Of a DNA stretch of 64,000 nucleotides, positions 53,418-62,357 are shown piece after piece (position 1 is the stretch's first letter; the number at the start of each line of letters is the position of its first letter). Under the pieces are notes generated by a model. The model ran no database searches and was not told the origin of the DNA. It worked only from the letters and a program-made list of their open reading frames with translations. The DNA is taken from NCBI GenBank assembly GCA_963576725.1, contig OY755247.1, positions 19,564,957 through 19,628,956 on the forward strand, given 5' to 3'. The position numbers and the translations under genes were made by a program. The DNA comes from Azorinus chamasolen (lineage: Eukaryota; Mollusca; Bivalvia; Cardiida; Solecurtidae).

Positions 53418-54557
53418 TCACTTCCTCTTAACTACAGCACTCTTAACTTTCGGGCTGCATCTTTTTCCCTGAGAGTCCGAGTGGCAGTAGTCCTCTAGGA
53501 CTCTGAGAATGGCGGTGGTCCGCCTCTCAAGTCGTGCAGATTCATCCGATTGCCTCTGCAAGGCTTGCTGAATGGCCTTTAATGTCTTGCCCTGTTCCTC
53601 TATGGCCTTGCAGACTTTGGCTGTCCCCTTTGTGATTGCTTCTGCGATTATGTCAGAGGCATCCGGGCATGACTTCTTGCTGGTAGAGTCATCCTCTCTC
53701 AGGTGTTTCCTCTTCCTCTGAGTTACACCCTCCTCCTCTACCAGCAAGGGATCGGTTTGGTCAGCGGCAGTTGGCATTATCTCCGCATAAGCTACCTCGT
53801 CTTGTAGTGGTGTTGAAACAGAAGGTGTGGCCTCTCTGGTGTGAGGCAAGGGTGTGTTCCTCTGAACTGTGGCCGACTTGGGTTTTGGAGTGGTCCTTTT
53901 GGGTGTGGCAGGTAACGGTGATAAAGAAACCGGTGTCACCATCCTCTGCAGGTCAATAGACTGAGTAGGCAGTTTTGGGGTTGAAAGTAGGGCCCTAGAC
54001 TGAAAGTAAGGGGATGGAGGAGAACTGTCCACAATGAAAGGGGAGTCCTCCAGCAGGGCATCAAAGGTAAGTATTGGCATAGAAAGCTGCGCATTGATAG
54101 GGGTGGGCACATATTCTGGCACCACAGGCGGTGTAACTTGTCTTACGACCTGGGGTGGCTCCTTTACGTCACGGTCCCTTATCCACCTGGGGAGAATACG
54201 CCCAGACTTGTTGATCATGTCAACTGGATTTGCTGGAGCCTTCTCTGTTTCTGCCACACCGCTGTCGCTGCCAAGCACGTAAAAATAGTCGTCAACCCTG
54301 GCCGGGTTGCCACTATACATAAGGATCCTACTATAATCTGGCAGGCCTGTCCTCTCCTCTTCCTTGCGGTGAGGGGCATAGCTGGTGAGATGTTCCTCCA
54401 GGGTCTTGGCCTCCTGACACCTGAAGTTACACAGGGTGCAGGAGTATGGGACCTGATCCACCGGGACATGCTCTTTTAGTACATGGGCCACCATTCTATA
54501 TCTTCGGCCTTGCTTGGTACAACTGCGACACTGGTAAGTGAGGAAGCGGGCAGGCAT
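53418..54557 (-). CDS. Third ORF of the retrotransposon: two-zinc-finger, coiled-coil-like protein
   Basis: 379 aa from a true ATG. Residues 8-30 form one Cys2-His2 finger (C10, C13, H25, H30); residues 38-63 a second (C40, C43, H56, H63, with an extra C47). The middle (130-250) is rich in Pro, Ser and Thr. A basic nuclear-signal-like patch RKRKHLRE lies at 281-288. Residues 300-357 (IIAEAITKGTAKV, ALQRQSDESARLERR) look helical and could form a coiled coil; the C-terminus is basic. There is no signal peptide, membrane segment or envelope motif. It sits where env lies in retroviruses, about 535 nt after pol. The bases before the ATG (TTGTGTTTTCCAG) form a good 3' splice site. Possible roles: DNA or RNA binding, targeting, or host interaction; all inference. 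Confidence 0.85.
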   Translation of the reverse strand: MPARFLTYQCRSCTKQGRRYRMVAHVLKEHVPVDQVPYSCTLCNFRCQEAKTLEEHLTSYAPHRKEEERTGLPDYSRILMYSGNPARVDDYFYVLGSDSGVAETEKAPANPVDMINKSGRILPRWIRDRDVKEPPQVVRQVTPPVVPEYVPTPINAQLSMPILTFDALLEDSPFIVDSSPPSPYFQSRALLSTPKLPTQSIDLQRMVTPVSLSPLPATPKRTTPKPKSATVQRNTPLPHTREATPSVSTPLQDEVAYAEIMPTAADQTDPLLVEEEGVTQRKRKHLREDDSTSKKSCPDASDIIAEAITKGTAKVCKAIEEQGKTLKAIQQALQRQSDESARLERRTTAILRVLEDYCHSDSQGKRCSPKVKSAVVKRK

Positions 54558-54572
54558 CTGGAAAACACAACC
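54558..54572 (-). promoter_or_regulatory. Predicted 3' splice site before ORF3
   Basis: On the element strand TTGTGTTTTCCAG ends at 54558, one base before the ORF3 ATG. A pyrimidine-rich tract plus CAG fits a splice acceptor and would give an mRNA that begins translation at ORF3. A donor near the leader (a GTAAAG on the element strand at about 61101) is only a weak candidate. Confidence 0.45.
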
Positions 54573-55093
54573 ATTACGGGAGATGTAATTTCTATATCAC
54601 TATGTAAAACTAACGCCATCTCCAGGTGATTGATGCCATTAATAGGACTTTGCAAAAGTAAGCGTAGACTCAGATTTCATCGGACTATGCTAAAGAAGAC
54701 ATCTGCTCTGGATCACGGGACATTGGAATTACTAACAGGGGGCAAATGACAGTCGGATGATTATTAGTCTGCAGTGACACGTTACTACCATCTATAGAAA
54801 TATACGTCATTCTATTTCTATCTAATGTTACACAATTATACATGATGGCTCACTGCCATAATAATTCATATGTCTTATACTATACAATTGTTACTTCAAT
54901 TCATCACTATTTATACCAAGTGGTTGATCCACAAAATTGTACAAGACGTGGCATGTTAAAGTTGTCACCTAATTTTAAATCTATAAATTAGGTAATATTA
55001 ATTTTCTAAGTACAAATGCATTAACACAACAGTAATCTGTCAACTATCTTAAACATCGCAGTTTATGACAATCATCAGTTTTAATTGCCTTAA
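54573..55093. other. Non-coding spacer between pol and ORF3
   Basis: About 520 bp, AT-rich, no ORF of note. It may hold the branch point for the acceptor at 54558. Confidence 0.5.
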
Positions 55094-58000
55094 TTAGATT
55101 TTCAGAATTTTCGCGCGTTTCCGAATAATCCAGCGAGGCAACTCTACACAGCGATACACCTTCAACTTGTTGTGGTGAACTAACCGCTCTTGACCATCTG
55201 GGTTAAGCTGAATTTTGAAGTTGACCGGAGACTGTTTTTCAACTATCAGGAATGGACCTTGGAAAGCCCTCTCAAGTTTCGGGTTCACCCCTACTCTTCG
55301 AGTCTCATGCAGACACCAGACAACATCTCCAACCTTGTATTCCTGAAAGGACAACTTGGAATCATACAGCTCTTTATTCCGCAATGCCTGCCTACCAAGA
55401 TGCTTTCTAGCCACTTCATGAGCCCTCGTTATCCTGGATCGGAGATTCAGAGCATAATCTGCGGAGTTTCCCGTTTTCTCAACAACCCCTTGGCCAAACA
55501 TAACATCACTTGGCATACGAATTTCCCGTCCAAGCATCATCATGTTGGGCGTCAAGCTCGTTGATTCATGCGGAGTTGCTCTGTATGCCCCTGCTAAGCA
55601 ACCTAGGTGGAGATCCCAATCAGCTTGTTCGTCTGCGATGTAGGCACGTATCATCTTCAGCAAAGAACGGTTGAATCTCTCCACTTGGCCGTTTCCCCTC
55701 GGATTCCGGGCACTTGTTCTAGTCTTCCTGATCTCAAGGATACGACATAACTCTTGAAACAGTTGTCCCTGGAAGCTTGTTCCTTGGTCAGTGTGGATTG
55801 ACAAAGGTGTTCCCCACCTGGAAATAATCTCATTGACTAAGCGTGTCGCGCATTCCTCGGCTGACTGGTTTGGAACTGCCATTACTTCAACGTACTTCGT
55901 GAAGTGGTCGGTCATAACCAAAATGTACCGATTGCCCCTATCCGTAATCGGGAATGGTCCAACGAAGTCAATGGCGAGTACGTCCCAGGGTGCACCAGCA
56001 GCAATGTGGCCCATTGGAGCTCTAGGCTTTTTAGGAGGCCTTTTGTCTGCTTCACACACTAGGCAGCTCTGAACATACAGCCGTATGTCCATCTTCATGT
56101 TATACCAGTAATAAGCCCTGGACAATGCTGCTTTGGTTCTTTTGACTCCGAGGTGTCCGGCTGTTACTGGGTTATGATTTTGGAATATGACATCCTTTCT
56201 GAGGTTGACGGGCACTAACAGCTGCATGTATTGCCCTGTGCCATCTGCCTTACTGAAGTGGCGATACAGGATCTGGTCGACTATTTGCAACTGTTCCCAT
56301 ATAACCCAGTAGTGCCGAGACTCGGCACTGCAAGACTGCATGGTTTCGGTGGCAGGTCTGATCCCATTGGCTTTGGCCTCATATACAACGCCAATGTTTG
56401 GGTCTTTCAGTTGAAGCTTATGCATCTGTTCTGCGGTGAACTGGCTTAGCCAAGGTCGTCTTCTAGTCGCCTTAACACAGGGACCGTCTGTAGAAGTTCC
56501 AGGAAGTTCATTATCTGTCACGGCCTGCAATGCCACCGTGCCCTGGACTGTTTTCTGGCTCTCCTGATCAGGAGTTGACTGTATGGCAGACCTATGGCTT
56601 ACCAGCTGCTTCAAACCATATTTGGTCTCGACCTCTGCTGTGTCGGCTTCATCCCTAGGTGTTTGAAGGTTGTTCCACTCTCGACCACTCTCGTCCACCT
56701 TATCAGGATTGACAGGTTGCCATTTCCATCGCAGGGCCATGATCTCTGCTCTGCGTCTACACTTGTTGCATGGTCCACATTTCAGAGGTTCACTGGTATC
56801 GACGTCAGCACAAGAGCACTCGCGTGGATTTTCACACCGTGAAAGACCATCACAGTGGGGCTGTTTAGGCCCACTTCTGTACTCAATGGTGAAGTGGTAG
56901 GATGCCAAGATTTCCAACCACCTGGCTATCTTACCATTGGGTTCCTTCAAACTGAAGAGCCATATCAGTGCTTGATGGTCAGTGCGAACAATAAATTTTC
57001 TGCCAAGCAGGTACTGTCTAAAATACTGCATAAAGTAGACAACTGCCAAGAGCTCTAACTCCGTTATGCAGTAGTTTTTCTCGGCTTTACTTAGCGCTCT
57101 ACTGGCATAGGAAATTACGCGCTCCCTTTCACCTTGTAACTGGGCCAAAACGCCTCCAATGCCAGTACCCGACGCATCAACATCAAGGTAGAAGGTTCCA
57201 CCCTCATTGAGAGGGTAGCCCATGACCTCAGGACTGACAAGTGCTGCTTTCAAGAGTTCAAATGCTGTGTCACATTTATCAGACCAGATAAACTCCTTTC
57301 CCTTTTTGGTCAGCTCCACCAACGGCCTAGCTACTTTGGCAAAATTCTTGACAAAGCGACGATAGTATGAAGCTGTCGCCACAAATTGTTTGACCTGCTT
57401 CGGACTTTCTGGCCTCGGCCATCCGAGAATTTTCGACACATTAGTTGGGTCTGGACCCACGCCGTCCTTGGATACTACGTGACCAAGAAAGGTAACCTCG
57501 GGCTGAAGGAGATGGCATTTATCCGGTCTAAGCTTAAGACCAGCTTGCTTAATTCTGCCTAGGACTTCGTCAACTCTCGCCATATGTTCTTCAAAAGTGG
57601 CTGCATAAACGATGATGTCGTCGATGTACACCAAGCAGATTTCCCATTGAAGACCTTGCAATGCCAGTTCCATCGTTCTCTGAAAGGTGCTGCTTGCATT
57701 ATTTAGTCCAAACGGCATCCGGGTCATCTCAAAATGGCCAAATTTGCAACAAAATGCACTCTTAGGAATGTCTTCCCTTTTCAGAGGGATCTGAAAGTAT
57801 CCAGAAGTCAGATCAAGACTACTGAAAAATGCAGATCCTGAGACTGCATCCAGACAGTCTTGGACCCTGGGTAGAGGGAAGCCATCTTGTTTGACAAGGG
57901 CATTAACTCTTCTGTAGTCTATGCACGGTCTAATGGCGCCCGACTTCTTCTTCACAAGGACAATTGGGCTTGACCAGGGCGAGGTACTTTTCTGTATTAC

Positions 58001-59191
58001 TCCTTTCTTAAGCAAGTCTTCTATCGCCTTCTTTTCTTCATCGGCATACGCCAATGGCACCCTACGTGGCCTTTGTCTGACAGGGGCTGCTTCACCAGTG
58101 TTGATAGGGTGTTCGGCTAGATTAGTCAAGCCTAGGTCCCATTCGTCCTTGGAAAAAGAGTCCTTATACTTCATCAGCAGACCTGCAACAACTCTCTTCT
58201 GGTAATCTGGCTTACCAGCCGTAGAGTTTGCGTGCAGCTCTCGTAAATGCTCCGGAAGTTGGTTCCTACCATTTTCCTCAAGCTCTTCAATGCCTTTAGG
58301 AACTGCTTTTGACGACTTTACATTCAAGCGCCTTACTGCTTGCATGTTGCTCATGTCGCCCTCATCTTCGACCTCCGTAACCACTGTCACTACCTTGTAA
58401 GCTCTCTCTGCCACTGCTATTTCTGCAGACTGTCGCAAGTTTACAGCTTCTTGGAAGGGGTTCATGATACGAATCTTGCATGTGGGTTCCTTATTAATGT
58501 CTACCAATGTCGATGCCATCATCAACTTGTACCTCATGCAAAAGTCGTCTCTCGGTTCGACTACATAGCTGGATGCAGGATCTTCATCGTCATCAACATC
58601 CCTTTCTATGTATACCCCTACGACTGCTTCCGAAAGACCAGGTACAACAGTATCGTCAGCTACCACCACCTTTCTGGCTCTTTGGCTACGTCGCCTCCTG
58701 ATACACGGTATCTCATGACCTCCCAACACTATCACATTCTTACTCAGAAGAATATCTGCTGGCCCGATATCATTTTTCCCTAAAATATCGTAGCCCAACA
58801 AAACCTCGTCTTCTATCTCGGCGACTATGGCCTCTTCTTCTAACGCTAAGGGACCCAGCACAAATCTAAAGGATGCCTTCCCCAATTCCCGGATTGGAGA
58901 ACCTCCTGCACCTTTCAGGTTTGCCGTTCCTCTAAGAATTGGCCTCTCACCTTTCATCTTGTGATACACCCGTGTTGAAATTATGGTCTTAGATGCACCT
59001 GTATCAGCCGTGAAGTGAACTGGTATGCTCCCTACCAAACCTTCAATATATAAACCATCACCAGAATCTTGTGTGGACTTCTCAGCTGATGCTGCTACCC
59101 GTTCTTTCTCGATATGGTTACTCTTTTGGCCGTCTTCACTTTTCTTGTTTAATGGGACCTCCCTTTGGCCGCAAGGGCTGGTCCGTTGATG
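55094..59191 (-). CDS. pol: Pol polyprotein: protease, reverse transcriptase, RNase H, integrase
   Basis: Read in the -1 frame after Gag; 1365 aa from the shift point at 59191, and it has no ATG of its own near the protease. Numbering here counts the TTG codon at 59038 as residue 1. Protease: DTGAS at 12-16. Reverse transcriptase: about 330-560, with SSLDLTSGYFQIPL, MPFGLNNA and catalytic YIDD at 471-474. RNase H: DAS (D621), TELELLA (E660), RTDHQAL (D687). A Cys-rich linker (735-760) follows. Integrase: zinc finger H955, H962, C992, C995; catalytic D1024, D1084, E1120 with D-35-E spacing. The C-terminus has a GPF module (GPFLI at 1261) and no chromodomain. All catalytic residues are present, so it looks active. 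Confidence 0.95.
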   Translation of the reverse strand, partial: HQRTSPCGQREVPLNKKSEDGQKSNHIEKERVAASAEKSTQDSGDGLYIEGLVGSIPVHFTADTGASKTIISTRVYHKMKGERPILRGTANLKGAGGSPIRELGKASFRFVLGPLALEEEAIVAEIEDEVLLGYDILGKNDIGPADILLSKNVIVLGGHEIPCIRRRRSQRARKVVVADDTVVPGLSEAVVGVYIERDVDDDEDPASSYVVEPRDDFCMRYKLMMASTLVDINKEPTCKIRIMNPFQEAVNLRQSAEIAVAERAYKVVTVVTEVEDEGDMSNMQAVRRLNVKSSKAVPKGIEELEENGRNQLPEHLRELHANSTAGKPDYQKRVVAGLLMKYKDSFSKDEWDLGLTNLAEHPINTGEAAPVRQRPRRVPLAYADEEKKAIEDLLKKGVIQKSTSPWSSPIVLVKKKSGAIRPCIDYRRVNALVKQDGFPLPRVQDCLDAVSGSAFFSSLDLTSGYFQIPLKREDIPKSAFCCKFGHFEMTRMPFGLNNASSTFQRTMELALQGLQWEICLVYIDDIIVYAATFEEHMARVDEVLGRIKQAGLKLRPDKCHLLQPEVTFLGHVVSKDGVGPDPTNVSKILGWPRPESPKQVKQFVATASYYRRFVKNFAKVARPLVELTKKGKEFIWSDKCDTAFELLKAALVSPEVMGYPLNEGGTFYLDVDASGTGIGGVLAQLQGERERVISYASRALSKAEKNYCITELELLAVVYFMQYFRQYLLGRKFIVRTDHQALIWLFSLKEPNGKIARWLEILASYHFTIEYRSGPKQPHCDGLSRCENPRECSCADVDTSEPLKCGPCNKCRRRAEIMALRWKWQPVNPDKVDESGREWNNLQTPRDEADTAEVETKYGLKQLVSHRSAIQSTPDQESQKTVQGTVALQAVTDNELPGTSTDGPCVKATRRRPWLSQFTAEQMHKLQLKDPNIGVVYEAKANGIRPATETMQSCSAESRHYWVIWEQLQIVDQILYRHFSKADGTGQYMQLLVPVNLRKDVIFQNHNPVTAGHLGVKRTKAALSRAYYWYNMKMDIRLYVQSCLVCEADKRPPKKPRAPMGHIAAGAPWDVLAIDFVGPFPITDRGNRYILVMTDHFTKYVEVMAVPNQSAEECATRLVNEIISRWGTPLSIHTDQGTSFQGQLFQELCRILEIRKTRTSARNPRGNGQVERFNRSLLKMIRAYIADEQADWDLHLGCLAGAYRATPHESTSLTPNMMMLGREIRMPSDVMFGQGVVEKTGNSADYALNLRSRITRAHEVARKHLGRQALRNKELYDSKLSFQEYKVGDVVWCLHETRRVGVNPKLERAFQGPFLIVEKQSPVNFKIQLNPDGQERLVHHNKLKVYRCVELPRWIIRKRAKILKI

Positions 59192-61014
59192 TTTAAAGGC
59201 TGAGCAATTTCCTCTGTGTTGCCATCGAACCTTCTCTTCTTAATGCGGTTTTGGCCTCTTTCTGGGCATTCTCGCGCATAATGGCCCTTTTTCTGGCACT
59301 GGTAACACACAACTTCTTTCTTATCTTGGCTCTTTCTGGGGAACTTGTTTTTCTGGTTCTCCAATTCCTCGATTCTTCGTCTAAGCTCTTCGATGACCTT
59401 TCCGTCGTCGTTCTTGGCTTTCTCTCTAGGCTCAGAGCGACCTCTACTCCACCCACTTTTATTTGGCTTAGCCTCCTCGACTTTGTATGTCCACTCTTGT
59501 ATGTCTTGCGAGCTTTCCTCCTCTTGAGCTTGGCGAACATGGTACCGCCCTCTCTTCTCATTCCTGCTAACGTTTCTTATCTGAATCAGATTCACGACGT
59601 GAAACACTGCCTCGTCGATGTTATGAGGCTCTTTGTTGAACTCAACTTCGAGTCGCACATCCTCGTCATGTAAGCCATCTAAAAATCGCCTGACCAGATC
59701 CTCGTCCCTGGTTCTTCTATCCCGATAACCATGTGCTTTGTCGTACAGACGTTTTAGGTTGGCGGCATACTCTTCTGCTGTCTCGCCTGGCTTCTGGTTT
59801 CGTCTGCTAAACTTTGCCGCAAAGGATCTGGCAGTTTCTACAACTCTAAATCTGCTGTTCATCTCAGCTAAGAGGTCTCTGTAATTGCCTAGGGTGAAGG
59901 GGGATAACTGTGCAAATACAAAGTCTGCCGCTGTACTTTCTAACCTTGGGAGGAGCTGGTCTATTCTGTCCTCTTCTGACCAGTTGTAGCGAGCAGCTAT
60001 TGCCTCAAATATAGCAATCCAGGTTACCCAGTCCTCTTTTCCAGTGAATGAGGGGATCTTGACACTGCATCCACGTGTTTCACGTGCGACATGCAATGAG
60101 CGGTTCTGATTGGGTCTAACTACATGGTTGTTGCCATGGGAACCAGGACCACTCTGTCTTCTATGGGGTTGGCATTGTAGATCGTCCACATTCTCTGTTC
60201 GATAATGTGCCTCAGATTGGACGCTTGGTCTACATTGGCTGTAACTCTGGTCACCCTGGCCATTGTTAAAGTGGCCATATCTCTGTGGCTGGTTTTCACT
60301 GTTAGGCATACATGAAATACCTCTATGTTCAGCATTGTTTGTAAGATTTGGTGGACTCTGACCTTGATGGTAGTTTCTGGTTTCATTACTATTATACTGT
60401 AGATCATCTCCGTACCTATTATAACGGGACTGCATCTCGTTCTCATCGAAATTTGATGTACTCTGACCTAAAATGCGGGATCTGCGCATGCTATCTGTGC
60501 ATGAACGAGCCTCCGCGGATCCCACGTCGTTTGGCGAAAATTGATCAAGATCAGTAGATCGTTCGTTAAATTGGACTCTCATACGTGGATCTAAAGAGTG
60601 GTGGTCTCTGTTTGAATTTGGCATCTGGTTTTGGGTGAAATTATCACTCATTTCGTGATGGGGGTATCTGGGTCTAAACCGTTGCGCACTGGTGTTATAC
60701 CCATACGTCGTAGTTTGTCTGTCAGCTGGACCAAATTGGAAAGTTTCTTGAGAATTGCCGATAGCAGAGTTCTGGGGCCTATCATTTCTTATTTCCCGAA
60801 TTTCTTTGACTACGGTTTCTAAGACGCCGGTCATATTTGACATAATTTCTTTCATAGATCCCTGAAAACTCATAACTCCCGCATCGGCGATGCTGTGTTG
60901 ACTATGCTCTGGATCAGCGCGGCTGACCTGTAACTCTGGGTCTGCACTGGCGAGACTCTCAGTATGTCTAGGATGAAAGCTTATTTCATCATCTGTCTGC
61001 AATGGGTCACTCAT
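59149..61014 (-). CDS. gag: Gag polyprotein with capsid-like domain and CCHC zinc knuckle
   Basis: 621 aa from the ATG at 61014; the frame is open 17 codons further up to a TTG, but ATG is the better start. The N-terminal half (to about 315) is low-complexity, rich in Gln, Asn, Ser, Arg and Tyr. Residues about 320-480 match a retrotransposon Gag/capsid fold (IPSFTGKEDWVTWIAIFEAI, FRVVETARSFAAKF, VRRFLDGL). A charged helical stretch (VIEELRRRIEELENQ) precedes the single zinc knuckle C-X2-C-X4-H-X4-C (CYQCQKKGHYAREC, about 570-583), which binds genomic RNA. The last 13 codons lie beyond the frameshift site, so they occur only in unshifted Gag. Confidence 0.93.
   Translation of the reverse strand: MSDPLQTDDEISFHPRHTESLASADPELQVSRADPEHSQHSIADAGVMSFQGSMKEIMSNMTGVLETVVKEIREIRNDRPQNSAIGNSQETFQFGPADRQTTTYGYNTSAQRFRPRYPHHEMSDNFTQNQMPNSNRDHHSLDPRMRVQFNERSTDLDQFSPNDVGSAEARSCTDSMRRSRILGQSTSNFDENEMQSRYNRYGDDLQYNSNETRNYHQGQSPPNLTNNAEHRGISCMPNSENQPQRYGHFNNGQGDQSYSQCRPSVQSEAHYRTENVDDLQCQPHRRQSGPGSHGNNHVVRPNQNRSLHVARETRGCSVKIPSFTGKEDWVTWIAIFEAIAARYNWSEEDRIDQLLPRLESTAADFVFAQLSPFTLGNYRDLLAEMNSRFRVVETARSFAAKFSRRNQKPGETAEEYAANLKRLYDKAHGYRDRRTRDEDLVRRFLDGLHDEDVRLEVEFNKEPHNIDEAVFHVVNLIQIRNVSRNEKRGRYHVRQAQEEESSQDIQEWTYKVEEAKPNKSGWSRGRSEPREKAKNDDGKVIEELRRRIEELENQKNKFPRKSQDKKEVVCYQCQKKGHYARECPERGQNRIKKRRFDGNTEEIAQPLNINGPALAAKGRSH
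59155..59197 (-). promoter_or_regulatory. -1 ribosomal frameshift signal between gag and pol
   Basis: On the element strand, TTTAAAC (59197-59191) is set in the Gag frame as T TTA AAC, a canonical X XXY YYZ slippery site. A 6-nt spacer (ATCAAC) follows, then a hairpin at 59184-59155: outer stem GGACC/GGTCC and inner stem CCCTT/AAGGG, with loop GCGGCCA. The Gag stop is at 59151-59149, just past the hairpin, and pol is in exactly the -1 frame. This fixes the Gag-Pol junction at Asn608 of Gag. Confidence 0.85.
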
Positions 61015-61219
61015 TTTCCCGTTAATAAACCCTTTTAAATGGACACCGCACGGCTTTCTGGACAATCAAAACGTAGAATAGGGACTACGTAAAACTTTAC
61101 GGCGACTACACAATTGGGTTGGATCTAGATATCGGATATATTATCTAACTGTTGGCTAATGGATTCGGATCACTGGACTTGCTTTATTAAAGCAAATCCC
61201 ACCGCTTGGCACCAAAGAA
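61015..61219 (-). other. Element leader between 5' LTR and gag
   Basis: 205 nt of untranslated leader holding the primer site; probable location of the packaging signal and of any splice donor for ORF3. Confidence 0.6.
61197..61214 (-). promoter_or_regulatory. Primer binding site, tRNA-Leu-like
   Basis: On the element strand TGGTGCCAAGCGGTGGGA begins 5 nt after the LTR. Its complement, TCCCACCGCTTGGCACCA, resembles animal tRNA-Leu 3' ends (TCCCACCGCT-GCCACCA from memory) with one extra base and a swap near the end. The tRNA assignment is tentative. Confidence 0.6.
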
Positions 61220-62357
61220 TGTAACGGGCTCGGGTCTGGACTTCTCGGTGTAGAGGACCGGCTCGTACCTATGAACATGCGGAACGCCGAGCACCTGTGG
61301 TAGCGTAGCGCCGGTTCTGCATGTACGTTCGGTAGGCCTATTCGTATGGAAATAACAACCCGACGTCAGTCACCTTTAACGATTTAATATGTCTGTAGTC
61401 ACAGACAGTTTAATATATAACCAAACAGTTAGTTATCAACAGATCTAATTATACATGTATAGAAACATAGGTGTCACTGCAGACGTATGCCTAATGGTAA
61501 TGCTGTGTAACTAGGGCTGTACTCTATAGTCAAGGGAGGCTACTCGTGAAAGATGCTGAGTCACCCTGGAAATGGCGTGTCACAAAATAGTACAAGTTAA
61601 AAGTTCTGCCTAAAAGTGAGACGAGCGTAATTAAACTGGATATCAGGAATGGATATTTCGTGTAGAGGTACTGTTGTATTCTATAATGTGGTGACTACCT
61701 TGGTGACTTTGGAATTCTAATGGGATTTTGCGTAGATTCGTGCCTAAAGAATTCTGAATGTGTGCTCGCTCCCGAATGAAGGGAACGCAGGGTTTATATA
61801 CCCAGTGTGGGTAGGATCACCACTGATGGTGTCATGATCACTAAAGAATGAGCATGATCACCACAAATGGATCACCATCACCCCAAATATGGATCACTGG
61901 CGATCCTCAAAACGTTCGAATTGAGTGATCACCATCGATCAAGAATTGGGTTGCCACAATACGTCATCAATAAATGTGCTCTTACGTTCGAATGAGTCAT
62001 GGCGAAGTAGTAACTTATGAGCGCCATTGAATTCAAATGGACTTAGTTACACTACTAAATATAAAAGGACTATTACAATTATGAGGCGGGTGAGCGGCTA
62101 TTCAAATACAGGAGATATGGATCAGGAGGTGAACAGTGTGTACTGGATCCTGGCAACGGTAAACTACCCAGAATTCAATACTCAAAATGGCCACTGTAAA
62201 CACGGAAGCTAGAATTGAATGTAAACAATTGATCATTTTACATAGAATTACACATGTCTGCAGTGATCCTATAACACGACAATTGCATAAAACGCAATGT
62301 AGATAATCAAATAGATACAGATCTATTTGTAAATAATTAAAACACTGGGGTGTTACA
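61220..62357 (-). repeat. 5' LTR (right copy, drives transcription)
   Basis: 1138 bp, same length as the left LTR with an offset of 9553. TATA box at 61793-61800, GATCAC cluster at 61814-61933. The only difference noticed is C at 62286. Confidence 0.97.
61793..61800 (-). promoter_or_regulatory. LTR TATA box (5' LTR)
   Basis: TATATAAA on the element strand. Transcription would start a few dozen bases lower in coordinate and proceed leftwards through gag. Confidence 0.65.

Larger units (their letters stand above)
51667..62357 (-). mobile_element. Full-length Gypsy-type LTR retrotransposon with a third, zinc-finger ORF
   Basis: 10,691 bp. Order in its own direction: LTR, PBS, gag, pol (PR-RT-RH-IN), zinc-finger ORF, PPT, LTR. 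PR-RT-RNase H-IN order marks it as Ty3/Gypsy type. All three ORFs are open and the LTRs differ at one noticed site (T 52733, C 62286), so the insertion is recent. The 4-bp duplication ATAT stands at 51663-51666 and 62358-62361. No envelope-like features (no signal peptide or membrane segment in ORF3) and no chromodomain. Clade not assigned by eye. Confidence 0.97.

Noticed and set aside
53418..54557. Envelope gene
   Set aside because: No signal peptide, membrane segment or glycoprotein-like Cys pattern; zinc fingers and a basic patch point to a nuclear protein.
59193..59561. Second minus-strand frame inside gag
   Set aside because: It is in neither the Gag nor the Pol frame and overlaps the conserved zinc-knuckle region; an ordinary shadow frame.
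62056..62066. Forward-strand TATAAAAG in the LTR
   Set aside because: It points against the element's direction; the opposite-strand TATATAAA fits the LTR promoter better.
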